Assembly (NCBI RefSeq): GCF_007786475.1
Contig: NZ_VNJJ01000011.1
Coordinates: 1-64,000, forward strand
Reading direction: 5' to 3'
DNA: 64,000 bases
Source of the DNA: Cohnella terricola
GTDB taxonomy: Bacteria; Bacillota; Bacilli; Paenibacillales; Paenibacillaceae
Part shown: positions 6,582 to 16,493 of the stretch, one piece after another
Position numbering within the stretch: position 1 is the first letter of the stretch
How the letters are laid out: every line of letters begins with the position of its first letter
Made by a program: the position numbers and the translations under genes
The notes under the pieces: model-generated
The model's database searches: none
What the model was told of the DNA's origin: nothing
What the model saw: only the letters and a program-made list of their open reading frames with translations

Positions 6582-7064
6582 TTAATCGCACTGTTCCGGA
6601 TCTTCAGCCGGTTTGGCGGCTTCGATGTCGATCTTCTCCGCGATCGTATCGCGAACGACGGAGATAATCGATTGCAGCATGTAGTTCACGTCGACTTGGC
6701 TTTGCTGGAACTGTTGAACGATCGGAATGCCGTCGAGTTCGTCTTGCAGCACTTCAATCTCCGCTTCGATTTTCTCGACCATGGCCGGATTTTTGAACGT
6801 ATTCTGGAATGCGACGAGTTCCTTCTGTTTTTTCTTGATCTGCACAATCAAGCCCTGAACTCTATCGTGCGACTGGATCAGTTTCTCTGACCGTTGATAC
6901 AATTCGACCTCTTCGGTCGTCGTGACCAGATGCGCCAATTCTTTGGCTCTGGCTAAAATATCTTCGCGAACGATCAGCTCGCGGTTGTCGAAGGATGGAA
7001 TTCCGCAGCCTTCCCCGTGCTGATGATCGTGATCATGGTCGTGGTCATGCGCATGTGCTGACAT
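6582..7064 (-). CDS. ricA: RicA (YmcA/YlbF family) with His-rich N-terminus
   Basis: A 160-aa member of the YmcA/YlbF family. In B. subtilis, RicA with RicF and RicT forms an Fe-S complex that adjusts RNase Y activity and affects biofilm, competence and sporulation. Residues about 28-140 are the helical family domain (REDILARAKELAHLV, then the coiled-coil core). The first 17 residues are an unusual His-Asp run (MSAHAHDHDHDHDHQHGEGC), a likely metal-binding tail absent from B. subtilis RicA as I recall it. A single Cys near the C-terminus (EQCD) matches the position of the ligand-type Cys in the B. subtilis protein. It lies 38 bp downstream of miaB, the conserved order. Its partner RNase Y is encoded at 14693-16240. 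Confidence 0.88.
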   Translation of the reverse strand: MSAHAHDHDHDHDHQHGEGCGIPSFDNRELIVREDILARAKELAHLVTTTEEVELYQRSEKLIQSHDRVQGLIVQIKKKQKELVAFQNTFKNPAMVEKIEAEIEVLQDELDGIPIVQQFQQSQVDVNYMLQSIISVVRDTIAEKIDIEAAKPAEDPEQCD

Positions 7065-7102
7065 GTAAATTTCCTCCCGAATCGATTATGTTGGCTGATT
7101 AT

Positions 7103-8665
7103 TTATCCGGCTTGGCTAGGCATAACTGGCTCTTTTACGACTTCCGCTTTCACGTACCAGGATTGGGCAGCCGTTACCTGAACATCTACGAACTGGCCGA
7201 TCCATTCTTTCTTCCCTTCAAAATGAATGAGCTTGTTCGCACGGCTCCGTCCGGAAAGCACGTTCGAATTGCTCTTGCTCTCGCCTTCGACGAGCACTTC
7301 GATCGTTTGACCTACCAACGACTTGTGATGTTCGAACGACAATTCTCTGATTTCTTCGTTCAGACGCGCAAGTCGCTTCTGCTTCACTTCGTACGGCACG
7401 TTATCCGCCATGTCGAACGCCGGCGTTCCTTCCCTCGGCGAGTAAATATACGTGTAGGCCGAAGTGATTCCAGCTTCGCGCACGAGCGTCAGCGTTTCTT
7501 CGAACTGCTCTTCCGTCTCACCCGGGAAGCCGACGATAATGTCCGTCGTCAGCACCGCGTTCGGAATCTCCGCGCGAATCCGGTTTGCGAGCTCGAGGAA
7601 CCGTTCCCGCGTATACTTGCGGCTCATCCGTTTCAAGATTTCCGTGCTGCCGGACTGCATCGGCAAGTGAATATGCTCGACCAGATTGCCGCCCTTCGCA
7701 AGCACTTCGATGAGATGTTCGTCAAAATCGCGAGGATGCGAAGTAGTAAATCTCACGCGCGGGATATCAATCTTACGGATGTCGTCCATCAGATCTCCGA
7801 AACGGTATTCACGGTCGGTAAAATCTTTGCCATAAGCGTTAACGTTCTGTCCGAGCAGCGTGATTTCTTTATAACCTTGACGCGCCAAGTCGCGCACTTC
7901 GGCGATCACGTCTTCCGGCAGTCGGCTCCGCTCCTTGCCGCGCGTATAAGGCACGATGCAATACGTACAGAACTTGTCGCAGCCGTACATAATGTTCACC
8001 CAAGCGCGCAGGCCTTCCATGCGCTTCTTCGGCAGGTTCTCGATGATGTCCCCTTCTTTGGACCAGACGTCGATGACCATCTCTTTGCCGAAATGCGCCT
8101 CCTGCAGCAAATGCGGCAGTCGATGAATATTATGCGTACCGAAAATCATATCAACGTGCGCATGCTTCTGCATAATCCGGTTAACGACGGAAGCTTCCTG
8201 CGACATGCAACCGCATACGCCGAGAATCAACTCGGGACGCTGCAGCTTCAGCACCTTCATATGGCCGAGCTCGCCGAACACTTTATCTTCCGCGTTTTCG
8301 CGTACCGCGCACGTATTAAAGAGAATAACATCGGCTTCCATTCGATCTTCCGTGGACACGTAACCCATTTCCTCGAACAGACCGCGCATCACTTCCGTAT
8401 CGTGCTCGTTCATCTGGCAGCCGTACGTGTAAATGATATATTTTTTCCCGACGCCTAAGCTTTTCAGTTCGTCTGGAACGGCGTTCTCGTAGTGGACTTG
8501 AATTTCTTCTTTGCCCCGCTGCTTCTCCTGCCGGTAATCGGGCTCGGAGACGATATGGATATCCCGTCCGTTCAGACGGATCGTTTTGCCGTTCTGGTCC
8601 TCGGAGATCACTTTGGCGCCGGAGAAATCGAAGTATTTGCTGAAATCTTTGGATTCTTTAGCCAT
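7103..8665 (-). CDS. miaB: MiaB, tRNA-2-methylthio-N6-dimethylallyladenosine synthase
   Basis: A radical-SAM methylthiotransferase that converts i6A37 to ms2i6A37 in tRNAs. About 520 aa. The N-terminal MTTase domain carries three cluster cysteines ([26 protein letters not shown]). The radical SAM motif is CDKFCTYC, and a C-terminal TRAM domain follows. The ATG at 8665 (MAKESKDF) is preferred over an upstream frame extension because GGGGGGAG sits just upstream. The roughly 60-residue N-terminal extension before the MTTase domain is usual in Firmicutes MiaB. First gene of the miaB-ricA pair. Confidence 0.96.
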   Translation of the reverse strand: MAKESKDFSKYFDFSGAKVISEDQNGKTIRLNGRDIHIVSEPDYRQEKQRGKEEIQVHYENAVPDELKSLGVGKKYIIYTYGCQMNEHDTEVMRGLFEEMGYVSTEDRMEADVILFNTCAVRENAEDKVFGELGHMKVLKLQRPELILGVCGCMSQEASVVNRIMQKHAHVDMIFGTHNIHRLPHLLQEAHFGKEMVIDVWSKEGDIIENLPKKRMEGLRAWVNIMYGCDKFCTYCIVPYTRGKERSRLPEDVIAEVRDLARQGYKEITLLGQNVNAYGKDFTDREYRFGDLMDDIRKIDIPRVRFTTSHPRDFDEHLIEVLAKGGNLVEHIHLPMQSGSTEILKRMSRKYTRERFLELANRIRAEIPNAVLTTDIIVGFPGETEEQFEETLTLVREAGITSAYTYIYSPREGTPAFDMADNVPYEVKQKRLARLNEEIRELSFEHHKSLVGQTIEVLVEGESKSNSNVLSGRSRANKLIHFEGKKEWIGQFVDVQVTAAQSWYVKAEVVKEPVMPSQAG

Positions 8666-8811
8666 TTCAATACTCCCCCCAAGCAACATGCTTCTAGGTC
8701 AATCTTACCTATTATATCATGAATCCGCGGCCGGACGCGACTTCGAATAACGTGCATAACGGAATAACCGCCCCCCGAGAGGAACGGTTATCGCTGAAGC
8801 CTTCCGATTAG

Positions 8812-9396
8812 TTATTCGACGATTTCTCCGAAATCTCCGGTGCCGACTCCGGCCGCGTTCCCTTCGTCCGTGTCGATATGCATATCGAGCGCGAACTGGT
8901 CGGAGACTCGCGCAACGACTTGTTCGAATACGACGCCGCGTTCACCGCCTACGCGGACTTTAAGCAATTGCTTATCATTGATATTCCAACGTTCGGCATC
9001 TGAAGTATGAAAATGAATATGGCGCGCGGCCACAATGACGCCTTCTTCCACCGTCACTTCGCCTGCAGGCCCGACGATGCGAATGCCTGGTGTCCCGGCG
9101 ATGTTTCCCGATTCGCGGACGGGCGGCTGAAGGCCTAACGCGAACGCGTCCGTGCGGGACACCTCGAGCTGCGTCGCGCGGCGAGCCGGTCCGAGAATCC
9201 GTACTTTAGGAAAAGAACCTTTAGGTCCGAATACGGCTACCGTTTCATTCGCGGCGAATTGTCCGGGCTGCGATAAAGGCTTCATCTCCGTCAGTTTCGC
9301 ACCTGCTCCGAACAGAATTTCGACGTGCTCCTGGGACAGATGAATGTGCCGAGCCGATACGCCGACGGGAATTTTCTTGATGTTCGCTTCGCTCAT
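8812..9396 (-). CDS. Phosphate propanoyltransferase (PduL family)
   Basis: A 194-aa PduL-type acyltransferase that exchanges CoA and phosphate on acyl groups. It has two PduL domains with the zinc-binding His motifs SARHIHLSQEH (about 16-26) and AARHIHFH (about 122-129), and the RTDAFALGL segment between them. No shell-targeting extension or microcompartment genes are nearby, so it probably works in the cytosol, possibly making acyl-phosphate from acyl-CoA produced by the neighbouring 2-oxoacid oxidoreductase (inference). ATG 9396 follows AGGAAAGG; a TTG two codons earlier is an alternative. Confidence 0.9.
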   Translation of the reverse strand: MSEANIKKIPVGVSARHIHLSQEHVEILFGAGAKLTEMKPLSQPGQFAANETVAVFGPKGSFPKVRILGPARRATQLEVSRTDAFALGLQPPVRESGNIAGTPGIRIVGPAGEVTVEEGVIVAARHIHFHTSDAERWNINDKQLLKVRVGGERGVVFEQVVARVSDQFALDMHIDTDEGNAAGVGTGDFGEIVE

Positions 9397-9439
9397 GAAC
9401 AACCCAACCTTTCCTGTTATCTCCTATCTCTCCCCAGTA

Positions 9440-9473
9440 TAACGCAAGAAACGCGCGGGACAAACCCGCGCGC
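9440..9473 (-). terminator. Hairpin after korB
   Basis: On the minus strand CGCGCGGG and CCCGCGCG pair around a 5-base loop and are followed by TTTCTTG. It sits 27 bases past the korB stop and probably ends the korA-korB transcript, although the T-run is short. Confidence 0.6.
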
Positions 9474-9499
9474 TTCTCATCAACGGCCCAAAAGGGCGC

Positions 9500-10366
9500 T
9501 TATTTGAATTCCGTCAACAGTTTGTCAAAGTCTTCGCGGGCCAGCGTCAAATCCTGCTTCGCGAGCGCTTCCTCTTTGAAGCCGACGGCCAAGTCCTCGT
9601 AAGATTTGCGTTCCTTGTTCTGATAGATCAGACCGGTCAGCATGCCGTTCGTCTCCATGATTTTGTTCATCGCGACGACGCGGTTGGACGGATCGTAATC
9701 CGGGAATTGCTCCAGGTTTACGATGTTCTCCTTGAACCAGTCGTAGGTGTTGATCTTGTTGAACGTCACGCAAGGACTGAACACGTTGATCAACGAGAAG
9801 CCTTTATGCTGCAAGCCTTGCTCGATCAACGAAGTCAGTTGCTTCAGATCGCTGGAGAACGACTGCGCCACGAACGTCGCGCCTGCCGACAAGGCGATCT
9901 CTAATGGAGACAGCGTGGACTCGATCGAGCCTTCCGGCGTCGATTTGGTCTTGAAGCCTTCTGCGCTGCGCGGGGACGTCTGGCCTTTCGTCAGACCGTA
10001 GATCTGGTTGTCCATTACGATATACGTAACATCGAGGTTCCGGCGAATGGCGTGAACCGTATGACCCATGCCGATCGCGAAGCCGTCTCCGTCTCCGCCG
10101 GAGGCGATGACCGTAAGCTCGCGATTCGCGAGCTTGACGCCTTGGGCGATCGGGAGCGCGCGGCCGTGAATGCCGTGTAGTCCGTATGCGTTAATATAGC
10201 CGGAAATCCGTCCCGAGCAGCCGATTCCCGAGATGACCGCCAGTTGTTCCGGTTCCAGGCCGACGTTCGCCGCCGCGCGCTGGATCGCCGCTTGCACGGA
10301 GAAGTCGCCACAGCCCGGGCACCAGTTCGGCTTGACATTGTTGCGGAACTCTTTGAATGTAGCCAT
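9500..10366 (-). CDS. korB: 2-oxoacid:ferredoxin oxidoreductase, beta subunit
   Basis: A 288-aa TPP-binding subunit. CPGCGD (16-21) and GIGCSGR (about 47-53) are the conserved cysteine motifs, and GDGDGFAIGMGHTVHAIRRN with VMDNQIYGLTKGQ forms the TPP-Mg motif. With KorA it oxidatively decarboxylates 2-oxoacids (2-oxoglutarate or pyruvate) to acyl-CoA, reducing ferredoxin. It lies one base after korA, so the two are translationally coupled. Substrate cannot be fixed from sequence alone. Confidence 0.93.
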   Translation of the reverse strand: MATFKEFRNNVKPNWCPGCGDFSVQAAIQRAAANVGLEPEQLAVISGIGCSGRISGYINAYGLHGIHGRALPIAQGVKLANRELTVIASGGDGDGFAIGMGHTVHAIRRNLDVTYIVMDNQIYGLTKGQTSPRSAEGFKTKSTPEGSIESTLSPLEIALSAGATFVAQSFSSDLKQLTSLIEQGLQHKGFSLINVFSPCVTFNKINTYDWFKENIVNLEQFPDYDPSNRVVAMNKIMETNGMLTGLIYQNKERKSYEDLAVGFKEEALAKQDLTLAREDFDKLLTEFK

Positions 10367-10367
10367 C

Positions 10368-12104
10368 TTAGTTCAGCTCCTTGCAGGCTTTATGAATTTC
10401 CGAAGGCAGGAACGGAGTTCCGTCGTACTTCAGCAAGTTGCGGATTTTGCTGTGATAGCCGATGTTTTGTTTGATCAAGTTGGCGAGTTGGCCCGTTGCG
10501 TTGTTCTCGAGCACAACGACTTGCTTCGCCGCTTCGAGATGCGGCTGCAGCATTTCGACCGGGAACGGGTGCATCTGGCGAACCATAATCTGGTTCGTCG
10601 AGATTCCATCCTCCGTTAAGCGAGCGCGCGCCTCTTCGATCGTGCCGCCCGTGGAGCCCATCGCGATGATCAGCAAATCCGGTTTCGCATGAGGCACATC
10701 CGACTTGATCGCGTTCGTGACGCGCAGGTTATGGATTTTGCCTAGGCGTTTGTCCATCATTTTCTCGCGATTAAGCGCGTTCTCGGAAGGTCTGCCTTCC
10801 TGATCGTGCTCGACGCCGGTCACGTGATGGATACCGTTCTTCGCGCCAGGAATAACGCGAGGGGATACGCCGTCCTCCGTGAACTCGTAACGCTTGAACA
10901 GGCGATTGTCTTCGTTCGCCGGCAATTCTTCCGTCACGAGCTTGCCGCGATTGATGACGATCTTGTCGTAATCGAGCGCCTCGGACGTCTGCTTGCCCAA
11001 GGACAATTGCAGATCCGTAGCGATAATGACGGGAATTTGATATTGTTCAGACAGGTTAAAGCCTTCGATCATATCGTAGAAGCACTCTTCGATCGTGCTC
11101 GGGGCGACGACCAACTTCGGAATCTCGCCGTGCGTGCCGTTGATGAGCGCATTAATATCGGATTGCTCCTGCTTCGTCGGCAGGCCCGTGGATGGACCGC
11201 CACGCTGCGTGTCGACGATAACGAGCGGCGTTTCCGTCATACCGGACAGGCCGATCGCTTCCATCATGAGTGACAGCCCCGGACCGGCCGATGCCGTCAT
11301 CGTGCGGACACCCGCGTAGTTCGCGCCGATCGCCATCGTCACCGCGGCGATCTCGTCTTCGGTCTGAACGACCGTACCGCCGAACTTCGGAAGTTTCTTG
11401 ATCAAATATTCCATAATTTCGGACGCCGGCGTAATCGGGTATGCCGACATCAACCGACAGCCCGCGGCGATAGAGCCGAGCGCGAGCGCTTCGTTACCGA
11501 TCATGAACAGCTTTTGTTTGCCGTCCGCTTCCTCAAGCTTGAACTCGTCTAGCGGTCCGCCCGCTTGCTCGAGAACGAATTCCGCTCCGCGGCGCACTGC
11601 TTCTACGTTCTTCTCAACGATCGCCGCGCCTTTGCGTCCGAATTCTTCCTCAACCGCTTTATTGAATACTTCCATGGGCAAGCCAAGCAGCCCCCAGGAA
11701 GCCCCGGAAGCGACCATATTTTTCATGAGGGAAGTGCCTAATTCTTCTGCGATGGCCGTAATCGGAACCGCGAATAGCCGGGCTTGCACACCTTCCGGAA
11801 GCGTCGGCGAGAACTTCGCGTCGGCTACAACGACACCACCCGCCCGAAGCTCACCTGCGTTTAGATCGATACTTTCCTGGTCAAATGCAACAAGAATGTC
11901 CAGGTCATCGGAAATCGCTCGAATCGGCTTCGTGCTGATGCGGATTTTGTTGTTCGTGTGTCCGCCTTTAATCCGCGAGGAAAAGTGACGATACCCGTAC
12001 AGGTAGTAACCCAGCCGGTTCAACGCGGTAGAGAAAATACGGTCGGTACTTTCAACGCCTTCACCTTGCTGGCCGCCAATTTTCCATGACAGTTGACTGA
12101 TCAC
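10368..12104 (-). CDS. korA: 2-oxoacid:acceptor oxidoreductase, alpha (gamma-alpha) subunit
   Basis: A 578-aa fused gamma/alpha subunit, partner of KorB. The N-terminal gamma domain (LSWKIGGQQGEGVES) spans about 1-185. The pyrimidine-binding alpha domain begins at about 210 (SAYPITPASEIMEYL) and contains the TASAGPGLSLM segment. The GTG at 12104 is chosen over the ATG three codons upstream, because AGGAG directly abuts that ATG but lies about 9 bases before the GTG, and homologues start MISQLSWK. A good promoter lies at 12183-12211. Confidence 0.93.
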   Translation of the reverse strand: MISQLSWKIGGQQGEGVESTDRIFSTALNRLGYYLYGYRHFSSRIKGGHTNNKIRISTKPIRAISDDLDILVAFDQESIDLNAGELRAGGVVVADAKFSPTLPEGVQARLFAVPITAIAEELGTSLMKNMVASGASWGLLGLPMEVFNKAVEEEFGRKGAAIVEKNVEAVRRGAEFVLEQAGGPLDEFKLEEADGKQKLFMIGNEALALGSIAAGCRLMSAYPITPASEIMEYLIKKLPKFGGTVVQTEDEIAAVTMAIGANYAGVRTMTASAGPGLSLMMEAIGLSGMTETPLVIVDTQRGGPSTGLPTKQEQSDINALINGTHGEIPKLVVAPSTIEECFYDMIEGFNLSEQYQIPVIIATDLQLSLGKQTSEALDYDKIVINRGKLVTEELPANEDNRLFKRYEFTEDGVSPRVIPGAKNGIHHVTGVEHDQEGRPSENALNREKMMDKRLGKIHNLRVTNAIKSDVPHAKPDLLIIAMGSTGGTIEEARARLTEDGISTNQIMVRQMHPFPVEMLQPHLEAAKQVVVLENNATGQLANLIKQNIGYHSKIRNLLKYDGTPFLPSEIHKACKELN

Positions 12105-12182
12105 AGTGCCCATCTCCTCTTAATCTCTCGTTCGTCAAAAATCGACAGATTTACCCTATAATCTTTTTTATTACCCGTATAA

Positions 12183-12211
12183 ATATTATGTTTTACCAAC
12201 GTAAAATGCAA
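12183..12211 (-). promoter_or_regulatory. Sigma-A promoter of korAB
   Basis: On the minus strand TTGCAT (12211-12206), a 17-base spacer and TAATAT (12188-12183) form a near-consensus vegetative promoter about 80 bases ahead of korA. Confidence 0.75.
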
Positions 12212-12288
12212 GACATATTCGCATATCGGACACATAACTGTTTGCGATGAAAACGTTCCCATTCCGAGATTGATCACCCTCGAACAAT

Positions 12289-13230
12289 TCAATTCGGGAG
12301 ATGCTTTGTAAAAAAACGGATAGCATTATCCCCCGCAATATCTTGTACGATCGATTCGGGATAACGTTTCAGCAAAGCTTCTATTAGATTCGGATAACAA
12401 CCCGGGTGGTTCAAATGTTCGACATGTCTCGAGATTCCGTCGAAGTCCGAGCCGAAGGCAATATGCCTTGCTCCGCCCAATGCGCAAATATGCTCCACAT
12501 GGCGGAGCACGTCCTCGATCGAGGCGGGTTCTACGGATGCGGCGAACCAAGGCACGAACGTCACGCCGATGATACCTCCCGCGGCAATCACGGCCCGGAT
12601 CTGGTCGTCGGTCAGGTTGCGCGGATGGTTCACGACGGAACGGGCGTTGGAGTGCGACGCAAAGAACGGCCTGCCGGCCCGTTCGGCAAGCTCCCAGAAT
12701 CCGCGATCCGACAAATGGGACACATCTACTAGGATACCCAACGTTTCGCATTCCGTAACAAGCCGTTTTCCCGCTTTCGTAAATCCGCCCCCGCGTGGCT
12801 CCATTGCGCCGTCGCACGCCCAGTTAGCGTGATTCCATGTCGGTCCGAGCAAGCGCAGCCCAAGCCGGTAAAGCAAACGCAAAACCCACATTTGGCCTTG
12901 GAGTCCTCCCGCGCTTTCCAGCGATAACATGGCTCCAATCTTTCCCTCTCGATGAGCCGTCGCCAGATCGCCCGAGCTTCGAATCAGCTTAAAGCCTTTT
13001 TTCGTCAGAATCTCATGCCAGAACAACTCCGCCGCCCAGAATACGGACTCCGGTTCCTCCCGCTGCGTCTCGGGCAGGAAGATCGGAAACACCTGAAGCC
13101 CGATTCCTCCTTGCCTCAATCGCTCGGGAGTCGCGTCGAATACGGTTCCCGCATTCGAATCGTCCCAACCGGCACCAGGGTGCTCCAATAGTTTGCAGAT
13201 TACGTCGGCATGCAAATCCACGATTCTCAT
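12289..13230 (-). CDS. Membrane-dipeptidase-type metallopeptidase
   Basis: A 313-aa peptidase of the renal dipeptidase (M19) family, hydrolysing dipeptides at a binuclear zinc site. Visible family features are DLHADVI at the N-terminus, LSLESAGGL (about 100-108), DVSHLSDRGFWELAE, ASHSNARSV and a late FGSDFDGI motif. It has no signal peptide, so it is cytosolic. GAGGGGGAGC precedes the ATG. It lies between spoVS and korA. Confidence 0.92.
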   Translation of the reverse strand: MRIVDLHADVICKLLEHPGAGWDDSNAGTVFDATPERLRQGGIGLQVFPIFLPETQREEPESVFWAAELFWHEILTKKGFKLIRSSGDLATAHREGKIGAMLSLESAGGLQGQMWVLRLLYRLGLRLLGPTWNHANWACDGAMEPRGGGFTKAGKRLVTECETLGILVDVSHLSDRGFWELAERAGRPFFASHSNARSVVNHPRNLTDDQIRAVIAAGGIIGVTFVPWFAASVEPASIEDVLRHVEHICALGGARHIAFGSDFDGISRHVEHLNHPGCYPNLIEALLKRYPESIVQDIAGDNAIRFFTKHLPN

Positions 13231-13375
13231 CGCTTGCTCCCCCTCGTTCAGCGACTTGCAACGATATTAAGAACGCGCAACAAAAAAACCTGCTGCATCG
13301 ATCATGCCCCGTCCGGCGCCGGGCGCCGGGTCGCAAGCATCATCAAGGAACAGGTCAACGACAACCTCCGTGCGC

Positions 13376-13636
13376 TTACCTCGGCTCGACAATGAGTTTG
13401 ATTGCCGTCCGATCTTCTCCATCGATCACGATATCCGTAAAAGCCGGGATGCAGATCAGGTCTACCCCGCTCGGTGCCACGAATCCGCGGGCGATCGCGA
13501 CCGCTTTGACCGCTTGATTAAGCGCCCCTGCGCCGATCGCTTGCAATTCGGCGGCGCCGCGCTCGCGGAGCACGCCTGCCAGTGCGCCAGCTACGGAATT
13601 TGGATTGGACTTTGCGGAAACCTTTAATACTTCCAT
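13376..13636 (-). CDS. spoVS: SpoVS, stage V sporulation protein S
   Basis: An 86-aa Alba-like protein, matching the family's usual length along its whole span (MEVLKVSAKSNPNSVAGALA at the start). In B. subtilis it is needed for late sporulation steps and its loss affects septation. AGGAGG lies 10 bases upstream of the ATG. The order rny-ymdB-spoVS is conserved. The GC-rich stretch after the gene (13280-13340) ends on the minus strand in GCAGCAGG followed by seven T and may act as a terminator, though its stem is irregular. Confidence 0.96.
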   Translation of the reverse strand: MEVLKVSAKSNPNSVAGALAGVLRERGAAELQAIGAGALNQAVKAVAIARGFVAPSGVDLICIPAFTDIVIDGEDRTAIKLIVEPR

Positions 13637-13807
13637 GACCAGTACCTCCTCTTATGACAACCAGACTGGCACATCGGTTGCATCGGGAATTCATCGGAAA
13701 TCAAAGGATGGGCCCACTAAGGCATACTTATTCGGTAACCCGCCTATTAATTCCTTCTTTTCCAGAGGGGTTTGGTTATGGCGATCGCCCACGAATCTGA
13801 ATCGCGG

Positions 13808-14602
13808 CTATACCGCGATCCAGGAGTCCTCATCTACGGATATATTTTGCACTTTAACGGCTTTGCCGGTCGTTTCGTCGATATCCACGAATACGCCGTT
13901 CAGCGTCCATTTGCCTTCCGCGACCGTAAATCTGCCGGGCATTCCCGTGATGAAACGCCGCAGCACCGTTTCCTTCTCCATGCCAAGCACGCCGTCGCGC
14001 GGTCCCGTCATTCCCGCATCGGTCAGATAGGCCGTTCCCTCCGGCAATATTCTCGCATCGTTCGTCTGTACGTGCGTATGCGTCCCGACGACAAGTGAAG
14101 CATAACCGTCCAGATGCCAGCCCATCGCGATCTTCTCGCTGGTCGCTTCCGCGTGGAAGTCGACGAGAATGCATTTCGTCTGGCGGCGAAGCGCCTCGAT
14201 CTCCTCTTCCGCCGTCCGGAACGGGCATTCCGCCGGCGGTAGGAACGTACGGCCAATCAGATTAACGACGCCAAGCTCCTTGCCTCCGACTTTGACGATC
14301 ATGCTCCCGCGGCCGGGCGTTCCCGGCGGCAGATTCGAAGGACGGACCATACGCGGCTCGTCGTCGATAAATTCGAATATATCCCGGTTATCCCACGTAT
14401 GGTTGCCCATCGTAATCCCGTGGACGCCCCATTCGAACAGCTCGCGCGTAATTGCGGCGTTGATGCCGCGTCCTCCCGCGGCATTCTCTCCGTTCGCGAT
14501 AATGATATGAGGCTGATATTTGTCTTTGATCCAGGGCAGCAGACGTTTCACCGTTTCTCTGCCGACGTTGCCGACGATATCGCCGATAAATACGACTTTC
14601 AT
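13808..14602 (-). CDS. ymdB: YmdB, metallophosphoesterase (2',3'-cNMP phosphodiesterase)
   Basis: A 264-aa member of the TIGR00282 phosphodiesterase family. B. subtilis YmdB hydrolyses 2',3'-cyclic nucleotides and controls late adaptive responses such as biofilm and nanotubes. Metal ligands are visible: FIGDIVGNVGRE at the start, IANGENAAGG, MGNHTWDN, DFHAEATSEK and GTHTHVQTND. It lies downstream of rny with a terminator-like hairpin between the two. The ribosome binding site is weak (GAGAG). Confidence 0.94.
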   Translation of the reverse strand: MKVVFIGDIVGNVGRETVKRLLPWIKDKYQPHIIIANGENAAGGRGINAAITRELFEWGVHGITMGNHTWDNRDIFEFIDDEPRMVRPSNLPPGTPGRGSMIVKVGGKELGVVNLIGRTFLPPAECPFRTAEEEIEALRRQTKCILVDFHAEATSEKIAMGWHLDGYASLVVGTHTHVQTNDARILPEGTAYLTDAGMTGPRDGVLGMEKETVLRRFITGMPGRFTVAEGKWTLNGVFVDIDETTGKAVKVQNISVDEDSWIAV

Positions 14603-14629
14603 AGCAGTTCAACTCTCTTTCCATTTGAA

Positions 14630-14668
14630 AAAAGGGAAAAAGTGGCTGCATATTCGCGCAGCCACTTC
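14630..14668 (-). terminator. Terminator between rny and ymdB
   Basis: On the minus strand AAGTGGCTGC and GCAGCCACTT form a 10-bp stem followed by TTTTCCCTTTTTTC. It should end or attenuate transcription from rny before ymdB. Confidence 0.88.
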
Positions 14669-14692
14669 TCAGCCTTCCATGCATTCCGTTCC

Positions 14693-16240
14693 TTATTTGG
14701 CGTACTCGACCGCACGGGTCTCACGAATAACCGTAACCTTGATGTGGCCTGGATAATCCAGTTCACCTTCGATTTTCTTCGTGATATCCCGGGCTAGGCG
14801 GAACGCCTCCGTGTCGTCGATCTTCTCCGGTTGTACCATGACGCGCACTTCGCGTCCGGCTTGGATCGCGTACGATTTCTCGACGCCTTCGAACGATTCC
14901 GAGATCGCCTCGAGCTTCTCGAGCCGGCGAATATACGTCTCAAGCGTCTCGCGACGAGCGCCAGGACGAGCCGCGCTGAGCGCGTCCGCCGCACCGACGA
15001 GCATCGCGATAACCGAAGTGGCTTCCACGTCTCCGTGGTGGGATGCGATACTGTTAATGACAACGGGATGTTCCTTGTACTTCTTGCCCAATTCCACGCC
15101 GATCTCGACATGCGAGCCTTCCACTTCGTGGTCGAGCGCTTTGCCGATATCATGAAGCAATCCCGCGCGTTTCGCAAGCGTGATGTCTTCTCCCAGCTCC
15201 CCGGCCATCAGTCCGGTCAGATAGGCGACTTCCATCGAATGCTTCAGCACGTTCTGTCCATAGCTCGTCCGGAATTTCAGTCGGCCAAGAATCTTGATCA
15301 GATCCGGGTGCAGGCCGTGAACGCCAACCTCGAAGGTCGCCTGTTCGCCGTACTCGCGGATTCGTTCGTCGACTTCCTTGCGCGACTTCTCCACCATTTC
15401 CTCGATGCGGGCCGGGTGAATCCGTCCGTCCGCAACCAGCTTTTCCAATGAAGTCCGGGCGATCTCCCGACGAATCGGATCGAAGCCCGACAGAATAACC
15501 GCTTCCGGCGTATCATCGATAATAAGGTCAATACCCGTTAACGTCTCAAGCGCACGGATGTTACGGCCTTCGCGACCGATGATGCGGCCTTTCATCTCTT
15601 CGTTAGGCAGTGCCACGACGGATACCGTCGTTTCCGCCACGTGATCCGCGGCGCAGCGTTGAATCGCGAGAGAGATGATGTCGCGAGCTTTCTTGTCGCC
15701 TTCTTCTTTCGCTTGATGCTCGATTTCTTTGATCATTTGCGCCGTTTCGTGACGCACTTCCTGTTCGACGCTCGTCAGAATCAATTGCTTGGCATCTTCC
15801 GTCGTCATATTGGAAATGCGTTCCAGCTCGGCGATTTGTTGCTTATGCAGCAATTCGATCTGGTCTTGAATCTCTTCGATCCGTTTCTCTTTGTTGGCGA
15901 CTTGCTCCTCTTTGCGCTCCAACGCTTCGAGTTTGCGATCCAGCGACTCTTCCTTCTGCAATAGCCGCCTTTCCAGGCGTTGAATTTCGTTACGGCGTTC
16001 GCGAATATCGCGTTCCGCCTCGTTACGGAGTTTGTGCACCTCGTCTTTGGCTTCCAGCACCGTTTCCTTGCGGACGGCTTCTGCTTCTTTCTTCGCAGCT
16101 TCTACGATCTGAACGGCAGCCGCTTCGGCGCTGGAGATTTTGGCTTCCGCAATGGATTTGCGTACGACATAACCGATCCCAAAGCTAAGGACGCCAACAA
16201 CGAGAATGATCAAGATCCAGATCCATGGGGCAATCGTCAT
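14693..16240 (-). CDS. rny: Ribonuclease Y
   Basis: A 515-aa membrane-anchored endoribonuclease, the main mRNA decay initiator in Firmicutes. One N-terminal transmembrane helix ([20 protein letters not shown]) is followed by a long coiled coil (about 30-200), a KH domain with [15 protein letters not shown], and an HD domain with [15 protein letters not shown] 16240 is chosen because GAGGAGG lies 8 bases upstream, rather than the GTG three codons earlier. RicA, a modulator of RNase Y in B. subtilis, is encoded 8 kb downstream. Confidence 0.97.
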   Translation of the reverse strand: MTIAPWIWILIILVVGVLSFGIGYVVRKSIAEAKISSAEAAAVQIVEAAKKEAEAVRKETVLEAKDEVHKLRNEAERDIRERRNEIQRLERRLLQKEESLDRKLEALERKEEQVANKEKRIEEIQDQIELLHKQQIAELERISNMTTEDAKQLILTSVEQEVRHETAQMIKEIEHQAKEEGDKKARDIISLAIQRCAADHVAETTVSVVALPNEEMKGRIIGREGRNIRALETLTGIDLIIDDTPEAVILSGFDPIRREIARTSLEKLVADGRIHPARIEEMVEKSRKEVDERIREYGEQATFEVGVHGLHPDLIKILGRLKFRTSYGQNVLKHSMEVAYLTGLMAGELGEDITLAKRAGLLHDIGKALDHEVEGSHVEIGVELGKKYKEHPVVINSIASHHGDVEATSVIAMLVGAADALSAARPGARRETLETYIRRLEKLEAISESFEGVEKSYAIQAGREVRVMVQPEKIDDTEAFRLARDITKKIEGELDYPGHIKVTVIRETRAVEYAK

Positions 16241-16493
16241 GGTCTTCACCTCCTCGTTGCATCACCAAGGCAACCGCTTGGGGATACTTATTCAATTGAT
16301 TTTCCGGTTTCCAAACCGTTTGATTACGTGTGAACAAATCAAAAAGTGTCGAAATAACGCTCTCCGAAACGCTTCTTGGAAGGAAAAAGCGGCCGGAGTG
16401 GAAGATGGAATACAATTTCATTTTATCTTTTACGAATTTAGATTGTCAAGCAAGCCTGCAAGTCGTCTTGCGCCAAGCGGCGCGTGCTTTCCA

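Noticed and set aside
8755-8790. Terminator hairpin upstream of the miaB start
   Set aside because: ATAACCG and CGGTTAT can pair, but there is no T-run and the sequence lies between two minus-strand genes in a spot that could equally be part of the PduL-gene upstream region.
12101-12292. A 63-codon minus-strand frame between the dipeptidase gene and korA
   Set aside because: It covers the korA promoter and overlaps the korA start region; composition looks non-coding and no ribosome binding site was seen.
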